DNA from: Salinibacterium sp. UTAS2018
GTDB lineage: Bacteria; Actinomycetota; Actinomycetes; Actinomycetales; Microbacteriaceae
Length of the DNA: 64,000 nucleotides
Direction of reading: 5' to 3'
NCBI RefSeq assembly: GCF_004118935.1
Contig: NZ_CP035375.1
Location: 372,001 to 436,000, forward strand
Shown here: piece after piece, positions 41,796-49,828 of the stretch
Numbering within the stretch: the first letter of the stretch is position 1
Layout: each line of letters opens with the position of its first letter
Position numbers and translations under genes: made by a program
Notes under the pieces: generated by a model
Databases searched by the model: none
What the model saw: the letters and a program-made list of their open reading frames with translations, nothing else
Told to the model about the DNA's origin: nothing

Positions 41796-43769
41796 CTATA
41801 GCTGCGGACCGTAGAGGGTCACTTCCGAGCCTCTCTTGAGAGATTCGCCGGCGCCGGGGTCTGTGCCAGAGACCGGTGCGAAACTTGAATTCCAGAATCC
41901 CTGAGGGATATCGGTGATCACCGTCACTACGAAATCGAGCGATTCGAGTTCGGCTTTCGCTGCGGCGATCCATTCGTCACTTACGTCGGGGACCTGAACT
42001 GGTTCGGGGCCGCGAGAAGTGATCAGCGTGACGGTATCTCCTTCGCGAACAATGCGCGGTTCGCCCTCGTCGTTCTTCTCGGAATCGATCGAGACGACAG
42101 TGCCTTCATCGCAGTCGCTGAAGACTTCGATACCCAGTTCAACGTTGAGCTGGAGGTCAGCGAGCGTCTGCGTGGCATTGTCAACGCTCGAGCACGCCAC
42201 ATCGGGCAGCGAACCCGCCGACACGATCAGCGACACCTCTTGAAGCTCACCATAGTTTTCTGCACCCAGGATGGAGGCTCCGTCGGCGTCGAGAACATCG
42301 ATGATGAAGCCGGCTTCGATCTCGCTATCGAACTGTCTCACGACCGGCTCGACGAAGGTGAACGGTGCTTCGCTGATCGCGGTGCGAGCCTCGTCCTCCG
42401 TCATGTCTGCGAAATTCGGCACAGGGAGGGGGCGCGGCCCCTGAGAAATGAGAAGTTGCACGGGTGAACCGTTCGCGACGATGGCTCCCACTGCAGGATC
42501 GCTATTGGCCACGAGATCGACGGCGATCACCGCGTCATAGGCTTCGCCCAGTTCGTCACTGACCTCAAGGCCGAGGTCTTCGAGTATGACCCGAGCCTCG
42601 GCGGGGGTGGAATTCTGAATGCTGTCGGGAATTGTCACTTGCGATCCCGGTCCGGCGCCGAAATACCACCCCGCACCGGCAGCGCCACCCACGAGAAGCA
42701 CGATCAATGCGACCAGCCACCAGCCACGTTTCTTTCGCTTCGTGGCTCGAGTAGAAAGTGTCGTGGTGTTTTCTGAAACCTGAGTGGGCGCGGGGGCCGC
42801 GACTTGCTGCAGCTCGGCACCGAAAACTTGAGTGTCAGCCGTCGAGTTCTGAGGTTCGCTGGCAGGGGCGCTGGGCAGCACCATGGTGCGCTGCACGGCG
42901 GTCGATGCCGTCGGTGGTAGTGCTGTCATGAGCGAGCTGTGCGTTTGATACAGCTGATCGAGCAGCACGCGAGCGTCTTTGGGACGATCATCCGGTTCGC
43001 GAGAAGTTGCCCAGAGCACGAGGTCGTCGAGTTCGGCCGGCACGAGGTGGTTGGCAGCGCTAGGGCTGGGCACGACCTCGTTGGCGTGCTGATAGGCGAT
43101 CTGCATGGGCTGTTCGCCCTTGAAGGGCTGTTCACCGACGAGCATTTCATACATCATGATGCCGATGGCATAGATGTCGCTGCGGGTATCGGCGAGTCCG
43201 CGGGTGACGAGCTCGGGGGAGAGATAGGCGATCGTGCCGAGTAGTGCTGCGCCGGTTGCCGTGTTGGCGCTGGCCGCGCGTGCGAGGCCGAAGTCGCCGA
43301 TCTTAATGCGGCCATCGTCGGCAAGCAGCACGTTCTCTGGCTTGAGGTCGCGATGGACGATGCCCGCTTTGTGCGCCGCGGCGAGGCCTGCGAGCACAGC
43401 CTCCATGATGTCGAGTGTTTGCTCGGTAGTGAGAATGCGGTGTTCTTCAAGAAGGTCACGCAGCGTAATGCCAGGCAGGTACTCCATGACGAGATACGCC
43501 ATGTCGCTGTCTTGGCCCTGGTCGAAAACGTTGACGACGTTCGGATGTGCAAGACGCGCAGAGGATCGTGCTTCTTGAACGAAACGTTCCTTGAACTTGC
43601 TGTCGTCAGCAAGGTGGCCGTGCATCACCTTGATCGCGACCTTGCGCTGGAGGCGCTCGTCGGTGGCGAGGTAGACCGTAGCCATGCCCCCACGCGCAAT
43701 CCGCGAACGAATCTGATAGCGGCCGTCGAGCAGACGGCCGATCATCGGATCAGTAGAGTTCGCATTCAC
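41796..43769 (-). CDS. pknL: PASTA-domain Ser/Thr protein kinase (PknL type)
   Basis: The 657-residue protein has a Hanks-type kinase domain (about 18-280): ARGGMATVY loop, Lys47 in VAIKVMHG, HRDLKPEN with Asp141, and DFG at 159-161 with GTIAYLSPE. A Thr/Pro-rich juxtamembrane region leads to one helix (about 350-370) and four PASTA repeats outside, which bind peptidoglycan fragments. Position beside aroG and near an Rv2175c-like gene matches M. tuberculosis pknL (Rv2176), which has a shorter extracellular part as I recall; four PASTA domains are more PknB-like. It probably signals cell-wall state. Confidence 0.93.
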   Translation of the reverse strand: MNANSTDPMIGRLLDGRYQIRSRIARGGMATVYLATDERLQRKVAIKVMHGHLADDSKFKERFVQEARSSARLAHPNVVNVFDQGQDSDMAYLVMEYLPGITLRDLLEEHRILTTEQTLDIMEAVLAGLAAAHKAGIVHRDLKPENVLLADDGRIKIGDFGLARAASANTATGAALLGTIAYLSPELVTRGLADTRSDIYAIGIMMYEMLVGEQPFKGEQPMQIAYQHANEVVPSPSAANHLVPAELDDLVLWATSREPDDRPKDARVLLDQLYQTHSSLMTALPPTASTAVQRTMVLPSAPASEPQNSTADTQVFGAELQQVAAPAPTQVSENTTTLSTRATKRKKRGWWLVALIVLLVGGAAGAGWYFGAGPGSQVTIPDSIQNSTPAEARVILEDLGLEVSDELGEAYDAVIAVDLVANSDPAVGAIVANGSPVQLLISQGPRPLPVPNFADMTEDEARTAISEAPFTFVEPVVRQFDSEIEAGFIIDVLDADGASILGAENYGELQEVSLIVSAGSLPDVACSSVDNATQTLADLQLNVELGIEVFSDCDEGTVVSIDSEKNDEGEPRIVREGDTVTLITSRGPEPVQVPDVSDEWIAAAKAELESLDFVVTVITDIPQGFWNSSFAPVSGTDPGAGESLKRGSEVTLYGPQL

Positions 43770-43827
43770 TCTGAGAGTCTAAAGTTCTGAGCTTCCCCAG
43801 CACCGCTAGACACGGCTGTTCTGCAGG

Positions 43828-45237
43828 TTAGTCGAGCTGTTCGAGCCAGAAGCGGGCTGATTTCTCCCACTTTGCGTACGCATCCGGGTGTCCGGAGATC
43901 TGTACGGCCTGTGCGGCGCGCGTGACCGTCATGTTCTGCCAGCCGGAGATTTCCAACAATCCGCGAGTAGTTCCTGAGTTGGGATTGCTTGGACCCCCGT
44001 AAAAGAGACGTGCAGCGTGGTCCGGCGCCGTGAGCTCGGCCACTGTTCCCCATCCTGCACTCGGGCGCTGCTGAAAGAGACCGACGGAGTCGCGATCGCC
44101 CCAGTCAAGGTTTCGAAGACTCGACTCCTGCATTGCGGTAGCGAGGGCAATGATGATGCCGTAGTCCGACACACCGAGCTCGCGGCCCACCTGAATGATG
44201 ACGTCAGCGTTTGCTTGCATCTCAGAGTCGAGGTACGTGACAGTATCCCCGGTGCTGGCGACGCTCGAACTCGGAGCAGGGATCGTCAAAGTGTCGCCGA
44301 TGAAGATCATCCCCGAGTCAGCGATGCCATTAGCTTCCAGCAATGCTGCAGCCGAAATGTCGGCGATCGAGGCGATCGCTGAGATCGTATCGCCGGACAC
44401 CACGACGTAGGGAGTGCCTGGCGTGGGTCGCGGTGCCGACTCGTCAGAGCTGCTGGCATCGGCTTCACCTGTGGAAATCTCATCAGGAGAAACATCGTGA
44501 TGGTCTTCAGCGGCGTCGAGTTCGTCGGCAGTGAAGTCGTACGCTTCGGTCTCTTGCAGAGGCGAGCTGAGGTTGCCGGGAATGATCATCGTCTGGCCGG
44601 GGTAGATAATGCTCGACCACCCAAGCCCATTTGCCGACATGACCGAAATCGTAGAAACACCGAACTTGTGAGCGATCCCGCTTATCGTGTCGCCAGCCAC
44701 GATGGTGTACTCGCCGTTGGTCGTCTTAACCTGGTTGACGCTGGGCAGCGTCTCCGCCGTGTCTTTGGAGAGCTTCAGTTCTTGGCCCGGAAAAATCATC
44801 GACGACCAGCTGAGCCCATTCAGGGCGAGAACGGATGCGGTCGAGAGCCCGTATTTCGAGGCGATGTCGCTCACCGTGTCGCCTTCTGCGACACGGTAGC
44901 TGGCGGGTGCGGGCTGAATTTCGGTCGCAGGCGCTTCGCTGACGCGTGGCGCGGCAAGGGCGGCGCTCGGCTTATTTGCACGTTCAGTCGACAAGCGCGG
45001 ATCGTTGGGGGTCTTCGCATTGACGGGTTCGACCGGACCGGTGAGATTGAATGTCACGGCAGCGAGTGAGCCGACGAGAAGCACGGGTACCGTGTTCATC
45101 ACGCTGCGGTGGAGACGCGCACGCTGCTTTGTCAGTCGTCGAGCACGATCGTCGCTGTGCTTCGATGGTGCGGGAGCGAGCCCCGCAAAAACGTTCGACG
45201 CACTGTTGTCGATGTCGTCAGTAATGAAATGTGTCAT
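43828..45237 (-). CDS. LysM-repeat cell-wall protein with lysozyme-like domain
   Basis: The 469-residue protein has an N-terminal cytoplasmic part, one membrane helix (about 47-67) and three LysM repeats (about 113-155, 173-215 and 275-317), each with the GDTxSxIA pattern. A C-terminal lysozyme-like domain holds ATAMQESSLRNLDWGDRDS, then GLFQQRPSAGWG. It should bind and perhaps cleave peptidoglycan; the Glu of MQESS is the likely catalytic residue. A sigma-A-like promoter lies upstream (45298-45326). It lies between pknL and the Rv2175c-like gene, where mycobacteria have no such gene. Confidence 0.87.
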   Translation of the reverse strand: MTHFITDDIDNSASNVFAGLAPAPSKHSDDRARRLTKQRARLHRSVMNTVPVLLVGSLAAVTFNLTGPVEPVNAKTPNDPRLSTERANKPSAALAAPRVSEAPATEIQPAPASYRVAEGDTVSDIASKYGLSTASVLALNGLSWSSMIFPGQELKLSKDTAETLPSVNQVKTTNGEYTIVAGDTISGIAHKFGVSTISVMSANGLGWSSIIYPGQTMIIPGNLSSPLQETEAYDFTADELDAAEDHHDVSPDEISTGEADASSSDESAPRPTPGTPYVVVSGDTISAIASIADISAAALLEANGIADSGMIFIGDTLTIPAPSSSVASTGDTVTYLDSEMQANADVIIQVGRELGVSDYGIIIALATAMQESSLRNLDWGDRDSVGLFQQRPSAGWGTVAELTAPDHAARLFYGGPSNPNSGTTRGLLEISGWQNMTVTRAAQAVQISGHPDAYAKWEKSARFWLEQLD

Positions 45238-45297
45238 GTAATTCTTCCTGCTCCCGGCCCCGAGTAGGTCTCTGTGATTGTGAAAATCACCGCTCCC

Positions 45298-45326
45298 AAG
45301 TTGTCACAGAAGCAGTCTTGTGTCAA
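45298..45326 (-). promoter_or_regulatory. Sigma-A-like promoter of the LysM gene
   Basis: On the minus strand TTGACA (45326-45321) is followed after 17 bases by CAACTT (45303-45298), 61 bp before the start at 45237. The -35 is perfect and the -10 weak. Confidence 0.45.
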
Positions 45327-45368
45327 TCAATGTGGCAGGAGTGACTGATGTGACTGGTGTTATTCGAG

Positions 45369-45380
45369 TTCACTAGTGAA
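45369..45380. promoter_or_regulatory. 12-bp palindrome in the divergent LysM / Rv2175c-like gap
   Basis: TTCACTAGTGAA is a perfect palindrome in the 204-bp divergent gap, 61 bp before the Rv2175c-like start. It is a candidate operator; a chance palindrome is possible. Confidence 0.3.
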
Positions 45381-45441
45381 TATTCTGCGGAAGCCGTGCG
45401 AACTGTCAGGTTTTACGCTGATGTCGTGGCAGTCTTAACGT

Positions 45442-45783
45442 GTGAATGAATCACCCTCCACCCACTGGCTTACTGTTCCTGACCTCACCGAGCTTCTCGG
45501 TCTCAAGGTGAGCCAAGTGCGCCGCCTTATCGAAGAGGGCGCACTACTCGCCAGCAAGATCGATGGAGTCTGGCAAGTTCCCGACGTATTCATCGTCGAT
45601 GGAGCTCCCCTTCGCGAACTAAGGGGAACAGTCGTCGTGTTGTCCGACGCGGGCTTCTCGTCAGACGAGTCGATGACTTGGTTGCTCTCAAGCGAGCCGA
45701 GCTTAGGAGTATCCCCGGTCGAAGCCCTTCGAGCTGGACGCAAGGCGGAAGTGCGTCGCGTCGCTCAAGCGCTCGGCTTCTAG
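45442..45783 (+). CDS. Rv2175c-family DNA-binding protein
   Basis: The 113-residue protein has an N-terminal winged-helix-like region (WLTVPDLTELLGLKVSQVRR, then LIEEGALLASKIDGVWQVP) and a C-terminal helical segment with SPVEALRAGRKAEVRRVAQALGF. M. tuberculosis Rv2175c binds DNA and is phosphorylated by the neighbouring PknL. Here the pknL-like gene lies 1.7 kb away, so a similar kinase-substrate link is likely. The start is GTG at 45442. Confidence 0.87.
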   Translation: MNESPSTHWLTVPDLTELLGLKVSQVRRLIEEGALLASKIDGVWQVPDVFIVDGAPLRELRGTVVVLSDAGFSSDESMTWLLSSEPSLGVSPVEALRAGRKAEVRRVAQALGF

Positions 45784-45853
45784 AGCGCACAACTCCTTCC
45801 TTAGCGTCCTCTAGTTCTCGAGAGCGAGGCCGATGCGCCTTCAGCGCGACGCG

Positions 45854-46972
45854 CTAAAAGGTGCGCGTGGTCGCCGCTTTTGCCAGTTCGAGAAGCTGCG
45901 CCCGCGCTGTCGGCGCTAAGTTCGCGCTCTCGATCGCTTCGCAGGCTCGTTCCAAATTGCGAGTGATGACTTTTTCGACTTGAACGATCGCGCCGGATTC
46001 GTGCAAGGTCGAGCGGAGCATGCCGACCTGTTCGTCGCTGAGGTCGGGATCTCCGAGAAGCTCGTCGAGGATCGCGTTGGCGCTTCGCGAGAGGTTTTGG
46101 CGCGCAATCGCGATAATCGCGGTGCGCTTTCCCTCACGAAGGTCATCGCCGGCGGGCTTTCCCGTAACTTCAGGGTCACCGAACACTCCGAGAACGTCAT
46201 CCCGCAACTGGAATGCGACGCCGAGCGGCAGCCCAAAGGCTCGTAGCGATGCGAGTTGCTCGTCACTGCCGGCGCCCAAGCTAGCCCCGAGCACGAGGGG
46301 GGCTTCGACGCTGTACTTTGCAGATTTGTAAACGAGTACGCGTTGGGCTCGGTCGAGTGCTTCTGATTCGGGGTAGCTCGCCCAGGCGCTCTCATCGTGG
46401 ATGTCGAGAAACTGACCTGCCATGACCTCAGTTCGCATGGTCATGAACTCTTTGCGGGCCGCGATGGCGGAAGGTCGAGGGAGGGTGCCGAGCCCGCGAC
46501 CAAGTAGTTCATCGCTCCAGCCCAGCAAGAGGTCGCCGAGCAGCAAGGCCGATGCTTCGCCGTAGGCCTCAGCGCTGCCGCTCCAGCCGCCCTGTACGTG
46601 CATCGTCTCGAAGCGTCGGTGGGCCGAGGGTGCTCCGCGGCGAGTATCCGAGCGGTCCATGATGTCGTCGTGCACCAGCGCTGCGGCATGAAACAACTCA
46701 AGTGCGGAAGCCGAGAGCAGAACGCCGGTGAGATCGTGGCTCGCGCTGTCGTCAGCGAACGGATCTTCGGGTGAGGTCAGTCCCGCGACTGACTGCCAGC
46801 CCCAGTAGCAGAAGAGCGCCCGAAAGCGCTTGCCGCCGGCGAGGAGGGCGCTCCCCACATCGGTAAGGGCTGTCAGCTCGGGGGCGATCGCTTCAAGTTC
46901 GCTGTGCTTCTCGCTCAGGAACTCATCGATTTTCAGCTGGACAAGGTCAACTAACTGGTTACTCTCAGGCAC
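45854..46972 (-). CDS. Polyprenyl diphosphate synthase (IdsA-like)
   Basis: The 372-residue trans-prenyltransferase has the GGKRFRALFCYWG motif, the first Asp-rich motif in LVHDDIMDRSDTRRG, and the second in QLRDDVLGVFGDPEVTGKP. It condenses isopentenyl diphosphate to geranylgeranyl or longer diphosphates. Its place after the Rv2175c-like gene matches idsA2 (Rv2173). The GTG start is at 46972. Product chain length depends on residues before the first Asp motif and cannot be stated firmly. Confidence 0.92.
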   Translation of the reverse strand: MPESNQLVDLVQLKIDEFLSEKHSELEAIAPELTALTDVGSALLAGGKRFRALFCYWGWQSVAGLTSPEDPFADDSASHDLTGVLLSASALELFHAAALVHDDIMDRSDTRRGAPSAHRRFETMHVQGGWSGSAEAYGEASALLLGDLLLGWSDELLGRGLGTLPRPSAIAARKEFMTMRTEVMAGQFLDIHDESAWASYPESEALDRAQRVLVYKSAKYSVEAPLVLGASLGAGSDEQLASLRAFGLPLGVAFQLRDDVLGVFGDPEVTGKPAGDDLREGKRTAIIAIARQNLSRSANAILDELLGDPDLSDEQVGMLRSTLHESGAIVQVEKVITRNLERACEAIESANLAPTARAQLLELAKAATTRTF

Positions 46973-47045
46973 TCGTCTAGCCTACCTAGTGAATGGGGGC
47001 GTACTATAGAGACCTAGCCGTAAATCCCAGAGAGAGGGGAACGGA

Positions 47046-47429
47046 ATGCCGCTTTCAGAGCAAGAGCAGCGGGCCCTCGATGAGATGGAGCGCAGTCTCT
47101 ATCAAAACGATGCCGATTTTGTCAGCGCAGTTAACCCTCGCAAAGGTAAGCCTAACTATCGAATGATGGTTATCGGCGTCCTTGTTGCGGTCGCTGGAAT
47201 CATCGCGCTCCTCACGGGCGTCATCATTCAGCAGCCTCTCGTGGGCGTATTGGGCTTCATTGTCATGTTCGTTGGCGTGCTGCTCTTCGTATCACCGTCA
47301 CGCTCGAGTGATGCCGACCTCGACGCAGACGCTGCACCCGCATCCTCAAGCAACTCGACCAAACGCGGGGCATCCTTCATGGATACCCTCAACGAGCGCT
47401 GGGATCGCCGCCAGGACGGCCGCGGCTAA
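47046..47429 (+). CDS. DUF3040 membrane protein
   Basis: The 127-residue protein has the DUF3040 start MPLSEQEQRALDEMERSLYQND, split here as residues 1-22, two adjacent membrane helices (about 40-80) and a hydrophilic tail with Ser repeats. Family members are found next to the dcw cluster in many actinobacteria; the function is unknown. A GAGAGGGG site precedes the ATG. It ends before a strong terminator, so it is transcribed separately from mraZ. Confidence 0.88.
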   Translation: MPLSEQEQRALDEMERSLYQNDADFVSAVNPRKGKPNYRMMVIGVLVAVAGIIALLTGVIIQQPLVGVLGFIVMFVGVLLFVSPSRSSDADLDADAAPASSSNSTKRGASFMDTLNERWDRRQDGRG

Positions 47430-47450
47430 CCTCCCACCCACTCCACTTTC

Positions 47451-47480
47451 AAGGACCAGCCTTCGGGCTGGTCCTTTTTT
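47451..47480 (+). terminator. Intrinsic terminator after DUF3040 gene
   Basis: AAGGACCAGCC and GGCTGGTCCTT form an 11-bp stem around a TTCG tetraloop, followed by T residues. It isolates the mraZ promoter region. Confidence 0.93.
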
Positions 47481-47502
47481 GTGCCCTCAACAGGGGAGGA
47501 CT

Positions 47503-47537
47503 CTCCATTTCTTGGAATTTTGCTCCATTTTCCTCCA
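47503..47537 (-). promoter_or_regulatory. Inverted MraZ-box-like array
   Basis: On the minus strand TGGAG occurs at 47537-47533, 47527-47523 and 47507-47503, with a degenerate slot at 47513, exactly 10 bp apart. This is the MraZ-box spacing (5-bp repeat, 5-bp spacer) but in the opposite direction to the array at 47610. It is about 70-130 bp upstream of that array. Confidence 0.55.
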
Positions 47538-47566
47538 CCCCAATATTCCGCTAACTTACTGGCATA

Positions 47567-47575
47567 TGTGGATAA
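47567..47575 (-). promoter_or_regulatory. Perfect DnaA box next to the mraZ promoter
   Basis: TTATCCACA on the minus strand (TGTGGATAA on the plus strand) matches the DnaA consensus exactly. It ends 3 bp before the mraZ -35. Control of the dcw operon by DnaA is inferred only from position. Confidence 0.45.
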
Positions 47576-47577
47576 CT

Positions 47578-47607
47578 TTGACGCTGATACGCTGAAAACC
47601 TTAGATA
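47578..47607 (+). promoter_or_regulatory. mraZ / dcw promoter
   Basis: TTGACG (47578-47583), an 18-base spacer and TAGATA (47602-47607) form a sigma-A-like promoter. The MraZ boxes begin 3 bp after the -10, so they cover the transcription start. Confidence 0.6.
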
Positions 47608-47609
47608 TG

Positions 47610-47634
47610 TGGTTGAAAGTGGAGTAAAGTGGAG
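47610..47634 (+). promoter_or_regulatory. MraZ box array (direct repeats)
   Basis: TGGTT (47610), TGGAG (47620) and TGGAG (47630) recur every 10 bp. MraZ is known to bind direct TGGNN-type repeats separated by 5 bp upstream of its own gene. The array lies 39-63 bp before the mraZ GTG and overlaps the start of transcription, as expected for autorepression. Confidence 0.8.
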
Positions 47635-47672
47635 GCAACCAGAATCCGGGCCGGAGATTGAGGGGAGGCGCC

Positions 47673-48104
47673 GTGTTTCTAGGCACCTACGCTCCCAAGC
47701 TCGACGACAAGGGCCGCATCATCCTGCCGGCGAAGTTTCGTGAAGAACTCGCCTCCGGTGTCGTGGTCACTCGCGGCCAGGAGCGGTGCCTGTACGTCTT
47801 CAGCCAGCGCGAGTTCGAAGTGATGCATGAGGCGATTCGCAAGGCACCGGTCACGAGCAAGCAAGGTCGTGACTTCTTGCGTCTCTTTCTTTCTGGAGCC
47901 AACCAAGAAACCCCAGACAAGCAACACCGAGTAACGATTCCGGCCGGGCTACGCGAGTACGCCGGACTGGGGCGGGATCTCACCGTCATCGGTGCGGGCA
48001 ATCGCGCTGAGATCTGGGACACCGAAGCCTGGAACAACTACTACGAGGCCACCGAGGCCGATTTCGTCAACACCACCGAGGAGGTGATTCCGGGACTCTT
48101 CTAG
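47673..48104 (+). CDS. mraZ: MraZ, transcriptional regulator of the dcw operon
   Basis: The 143-residue protein has two AbrB-like MraZ halves, each with the D-x-K/Q-x-R motif: [14 protein letters not shown] (first) and [15 protein letters not shown] (second). It is the first gene of the division/cell-wall cluster and usually represses it. The GTG at 47673 follows a GGGGAGG site; the longer frame from 47658 lacks a better site. MraZ boxes lie directly upstream. Confidence 0.95.
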   Translation: MFLGTYAPKLDDKGRIILPAKFREELASGVVVTRGQERCLYVFSQREFEVMHEAIRKAPVTSKQGRDFLRLFLSGANQETPDKQHRVTIPAGLREYAGLGRDLTVIGAGNRAEIWDTEAWNNYYEATEADFVNTTEEVIPGLF

Positions 48105-48202
48105 CTCTTCGACGCTGACTCCCAGCCGAACGCCCTGATTTTCTTCCCCGATATCAGGTCGAGTCGGATGGGGATCAGCATCCAAGAACTAGGCCCTACG
48201 CC

Positions 48203-49156
48203 ATGGCTGACAACACCATCCACACCCCAGTACTCCTTGAGCGCTCGATTGAGTTGCTCGCCCCAGCGCTAAACGCCCCGGGCGCCGTTCTTGTTGACGG
48301 AACCCTCGGCATGGCCGGTCACGCAGAGGCGTTCCTCCAACGTTTTCCCGAGCTCACCCTCGTGGGAGTGGACCGGGACGAAGACGCTCTGGCTATTGCT
48401 CGACGTCGGCTCGAGCCTTTCGCCAACCGCACTCACTTTGTTCATGCCGTGTACGACGAAATTCCGCAGGCGCTCGACTCCCTGGGGATCTCGTCGGTGG
48501 AAGGCATTTTCTTCGACCTCGGGGTTTCGTCCCTTCAGCTCGATCGTGTCGAGCGAGGGTTCTCCTATTCTCAGGACGCTCCGCTTGATATGCGAATGGA
48601 TACCTCAACGCCGGTCACCGCGGAGCACATCCTTGCTACGTACAGCGAGCTCGAACTTCGCCGCATTTTTTATGCGTATGGCGATGAGAAACTCGCGCCG
48701 AGATTCGCAAGCCGCATCGTGCAGTTCCGTGAGCAGCAGCCCTTGACGACATCCGCCCAATTGGTCGAGCTGATCATTGCGGCAACCCCGGCCGCTGCGC
48801 AGCGTGCGGGCCATCCTGCAAAGCGAGTTTTCCAAGCGCTTCGTATCGAGGTCAACCAAGAACTTTCGGTTCTCGAGCGCGCGATTCCTGCGGCGGTTGA
48901 TTCGCTTGCTATTGGCGGTCGGATGGTCGTGCTGGCGTACCAATCGCTGGAAGACCGAATCGTGAAGCGTGAATTGCAACGTCGCTCACGCTCAACGGCG
49001 CCGGCGGGATTGCCCGTCGAGCTCCCTGAGCACAAAGCAGAACTCAAACTCTTGGTTCGTGGCTCCGAACAAGCCAGCCAAGAGGAGCAAGACCTTAACC
49101 CGAGAGCAAAGCCCGTACGACTGCGAGCGATAGAACGAATGCGAGTCACCTCATGA
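48203..49156 (+). CDS. rsmH: 16S rRNA (cytosine1402-N4)-methyltransferase RsmH (MraW)
   Basis: The 317-residue enzyme has the SAM-binding motif [27 protein letters not shown], and the RsmH signature [20 protein letters not shown] and DAPLDMRMD. It methylates C1402 of 16S rRNA. It overlaps the next gene by four bases (ATGA), so translation is coupled. It is second in the dcw cluster, as is standard. Confidence 0.96.
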   Translation: MADNTIHTPVLLERSIELLAPALNAPGAVLVDGTLGMAGHAEAFLQRFPELTLVGVDRDEDALAIARRRLEPFANRTHFVHAVYDEIPQALDSLGISSVEGIFFDLGVSSLQLDRVERGFSYSQDAPLDMRMDTSTPVTAEHILATYSELELRRIFYAYGDEKLAPRFASRIVQFREQQPLTTSAQLVELIIAATPAAAQRAGHPAKRVFQALRIEVNQELSVLERAIPAAVDSLAIGGRMVVLAYQSLEDRIVKRELQRRSRSTAPAGLPVELPEHKAELKLLVRGSEQASQEEQDLNPRAKPVRLRAIERMRVTS

Positions 49157-49800
49157 GCACTAACCTCGCTTATGCACTTCCAGAACCACTTCACCGTCCG
49201 TCAGAACGACCCTCGCACATCGAGATCGTCACGACGAAGGCTCAGCGCAAGGCGCGTCCGCGCATGCTCTATGCGGTGGTGACAGTTGCTAGTTTTTTCG
49301 TGATCCTGGCCGCTCAGCTGTTGCTGAGCATTGTGGTCACTCAAGGCGCTTACCAGATCGACGCACTGCAGTACGAGCAGAAGGTGCTCATCCGTACTGA
49401 GCAGAGCCTCTTGGAATCGCTCTCGTTGCAGTCCTCATCCCAGAATCTAGCGTCGAAGGCCGCTGAGCTTGGAATGATTCCCAACGCCACCCCGTATTCG
49501 CTTGATATCGCAAATGGGTCTGTCTTCCGTCTGCCGGGAAGTGCTGATCCAACCGGATGCGGCGGAACCTGCGGCCTCGTGGGCAATACGCTGCTTTCTA
49601 GTGCGTCAGTGGGAGCGGCGCAGGCTGCCGGAGCTGACGCGACTGCGTCGACAACCGCAACCGCGGGGACGGCAGTCGTTGGGGCCGCTACCGGTGCCGC
49701 CGCTGCAGGAACTGCTGCTGCAACGGCCGAGGTAACGCCCGCTGAACCCGCCGCGCCAGAGCCGTCCAATAACACGATTCCCGCCCCTGTCACGCGATGA
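49153..49800 (+). CDS. ftsL: FtsL-like septum protein with long Ala/Thr-rich tail
   Basis: The 215-residue protein has a short cytoplasmic part, one membrane helix (about 38-62) and a coiled-coil/leucine-zipper segment (about 65-105), as in FtsL/DivIC. The place between rsmH and ftsI is the FtsL position. After residue 130 it has an unusual external tail of about 80 residues made mainly of Ala, Thr, Gly and Pro, preceded by a GCGGTCG Cys pair. The family is normally about 100-130 residues, so this tail is an extension. Confidence 0.82.
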   Translation: MSTNLAYALPEPLHRPSERPSHIEIVTTKAQRKARPRMLYAVVTVASFFVILAAQLLLSIVVTQGAYQIDALQYEQKVLIRTEQSLLESLSLQSSSQNLASKAAELGMIPNATPYSLDIANGSVFRLPGSADPTGCGGTCGLVGNTLLSSASVGAAQAAGADATASTTATAGTAVVGAATGAAAAGTAAATAEVTPAEPAAPEPSNNTIPAPVTR

Positions 49801-49828
49801 TTGAGGTGAACCCTCTGGGGGAGGACCG

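Noticed and set aside
45238-45441. A c-di-AMP (ydaO) riboswitch before the LysM/lysozyme-like gene
   Set aside because: Such switches are common before actinobacterial wall hydrolases, but the conserved paired segments are not present on the leader strand.
47434-47446. More MraZ-box-like CCAC repeats just after the DUF3040 gene
   Set aside because: The spacing is 4-5 bp, not 10, and the site overlaps the base of the terminator, so it does not fit the MraZ pattern.
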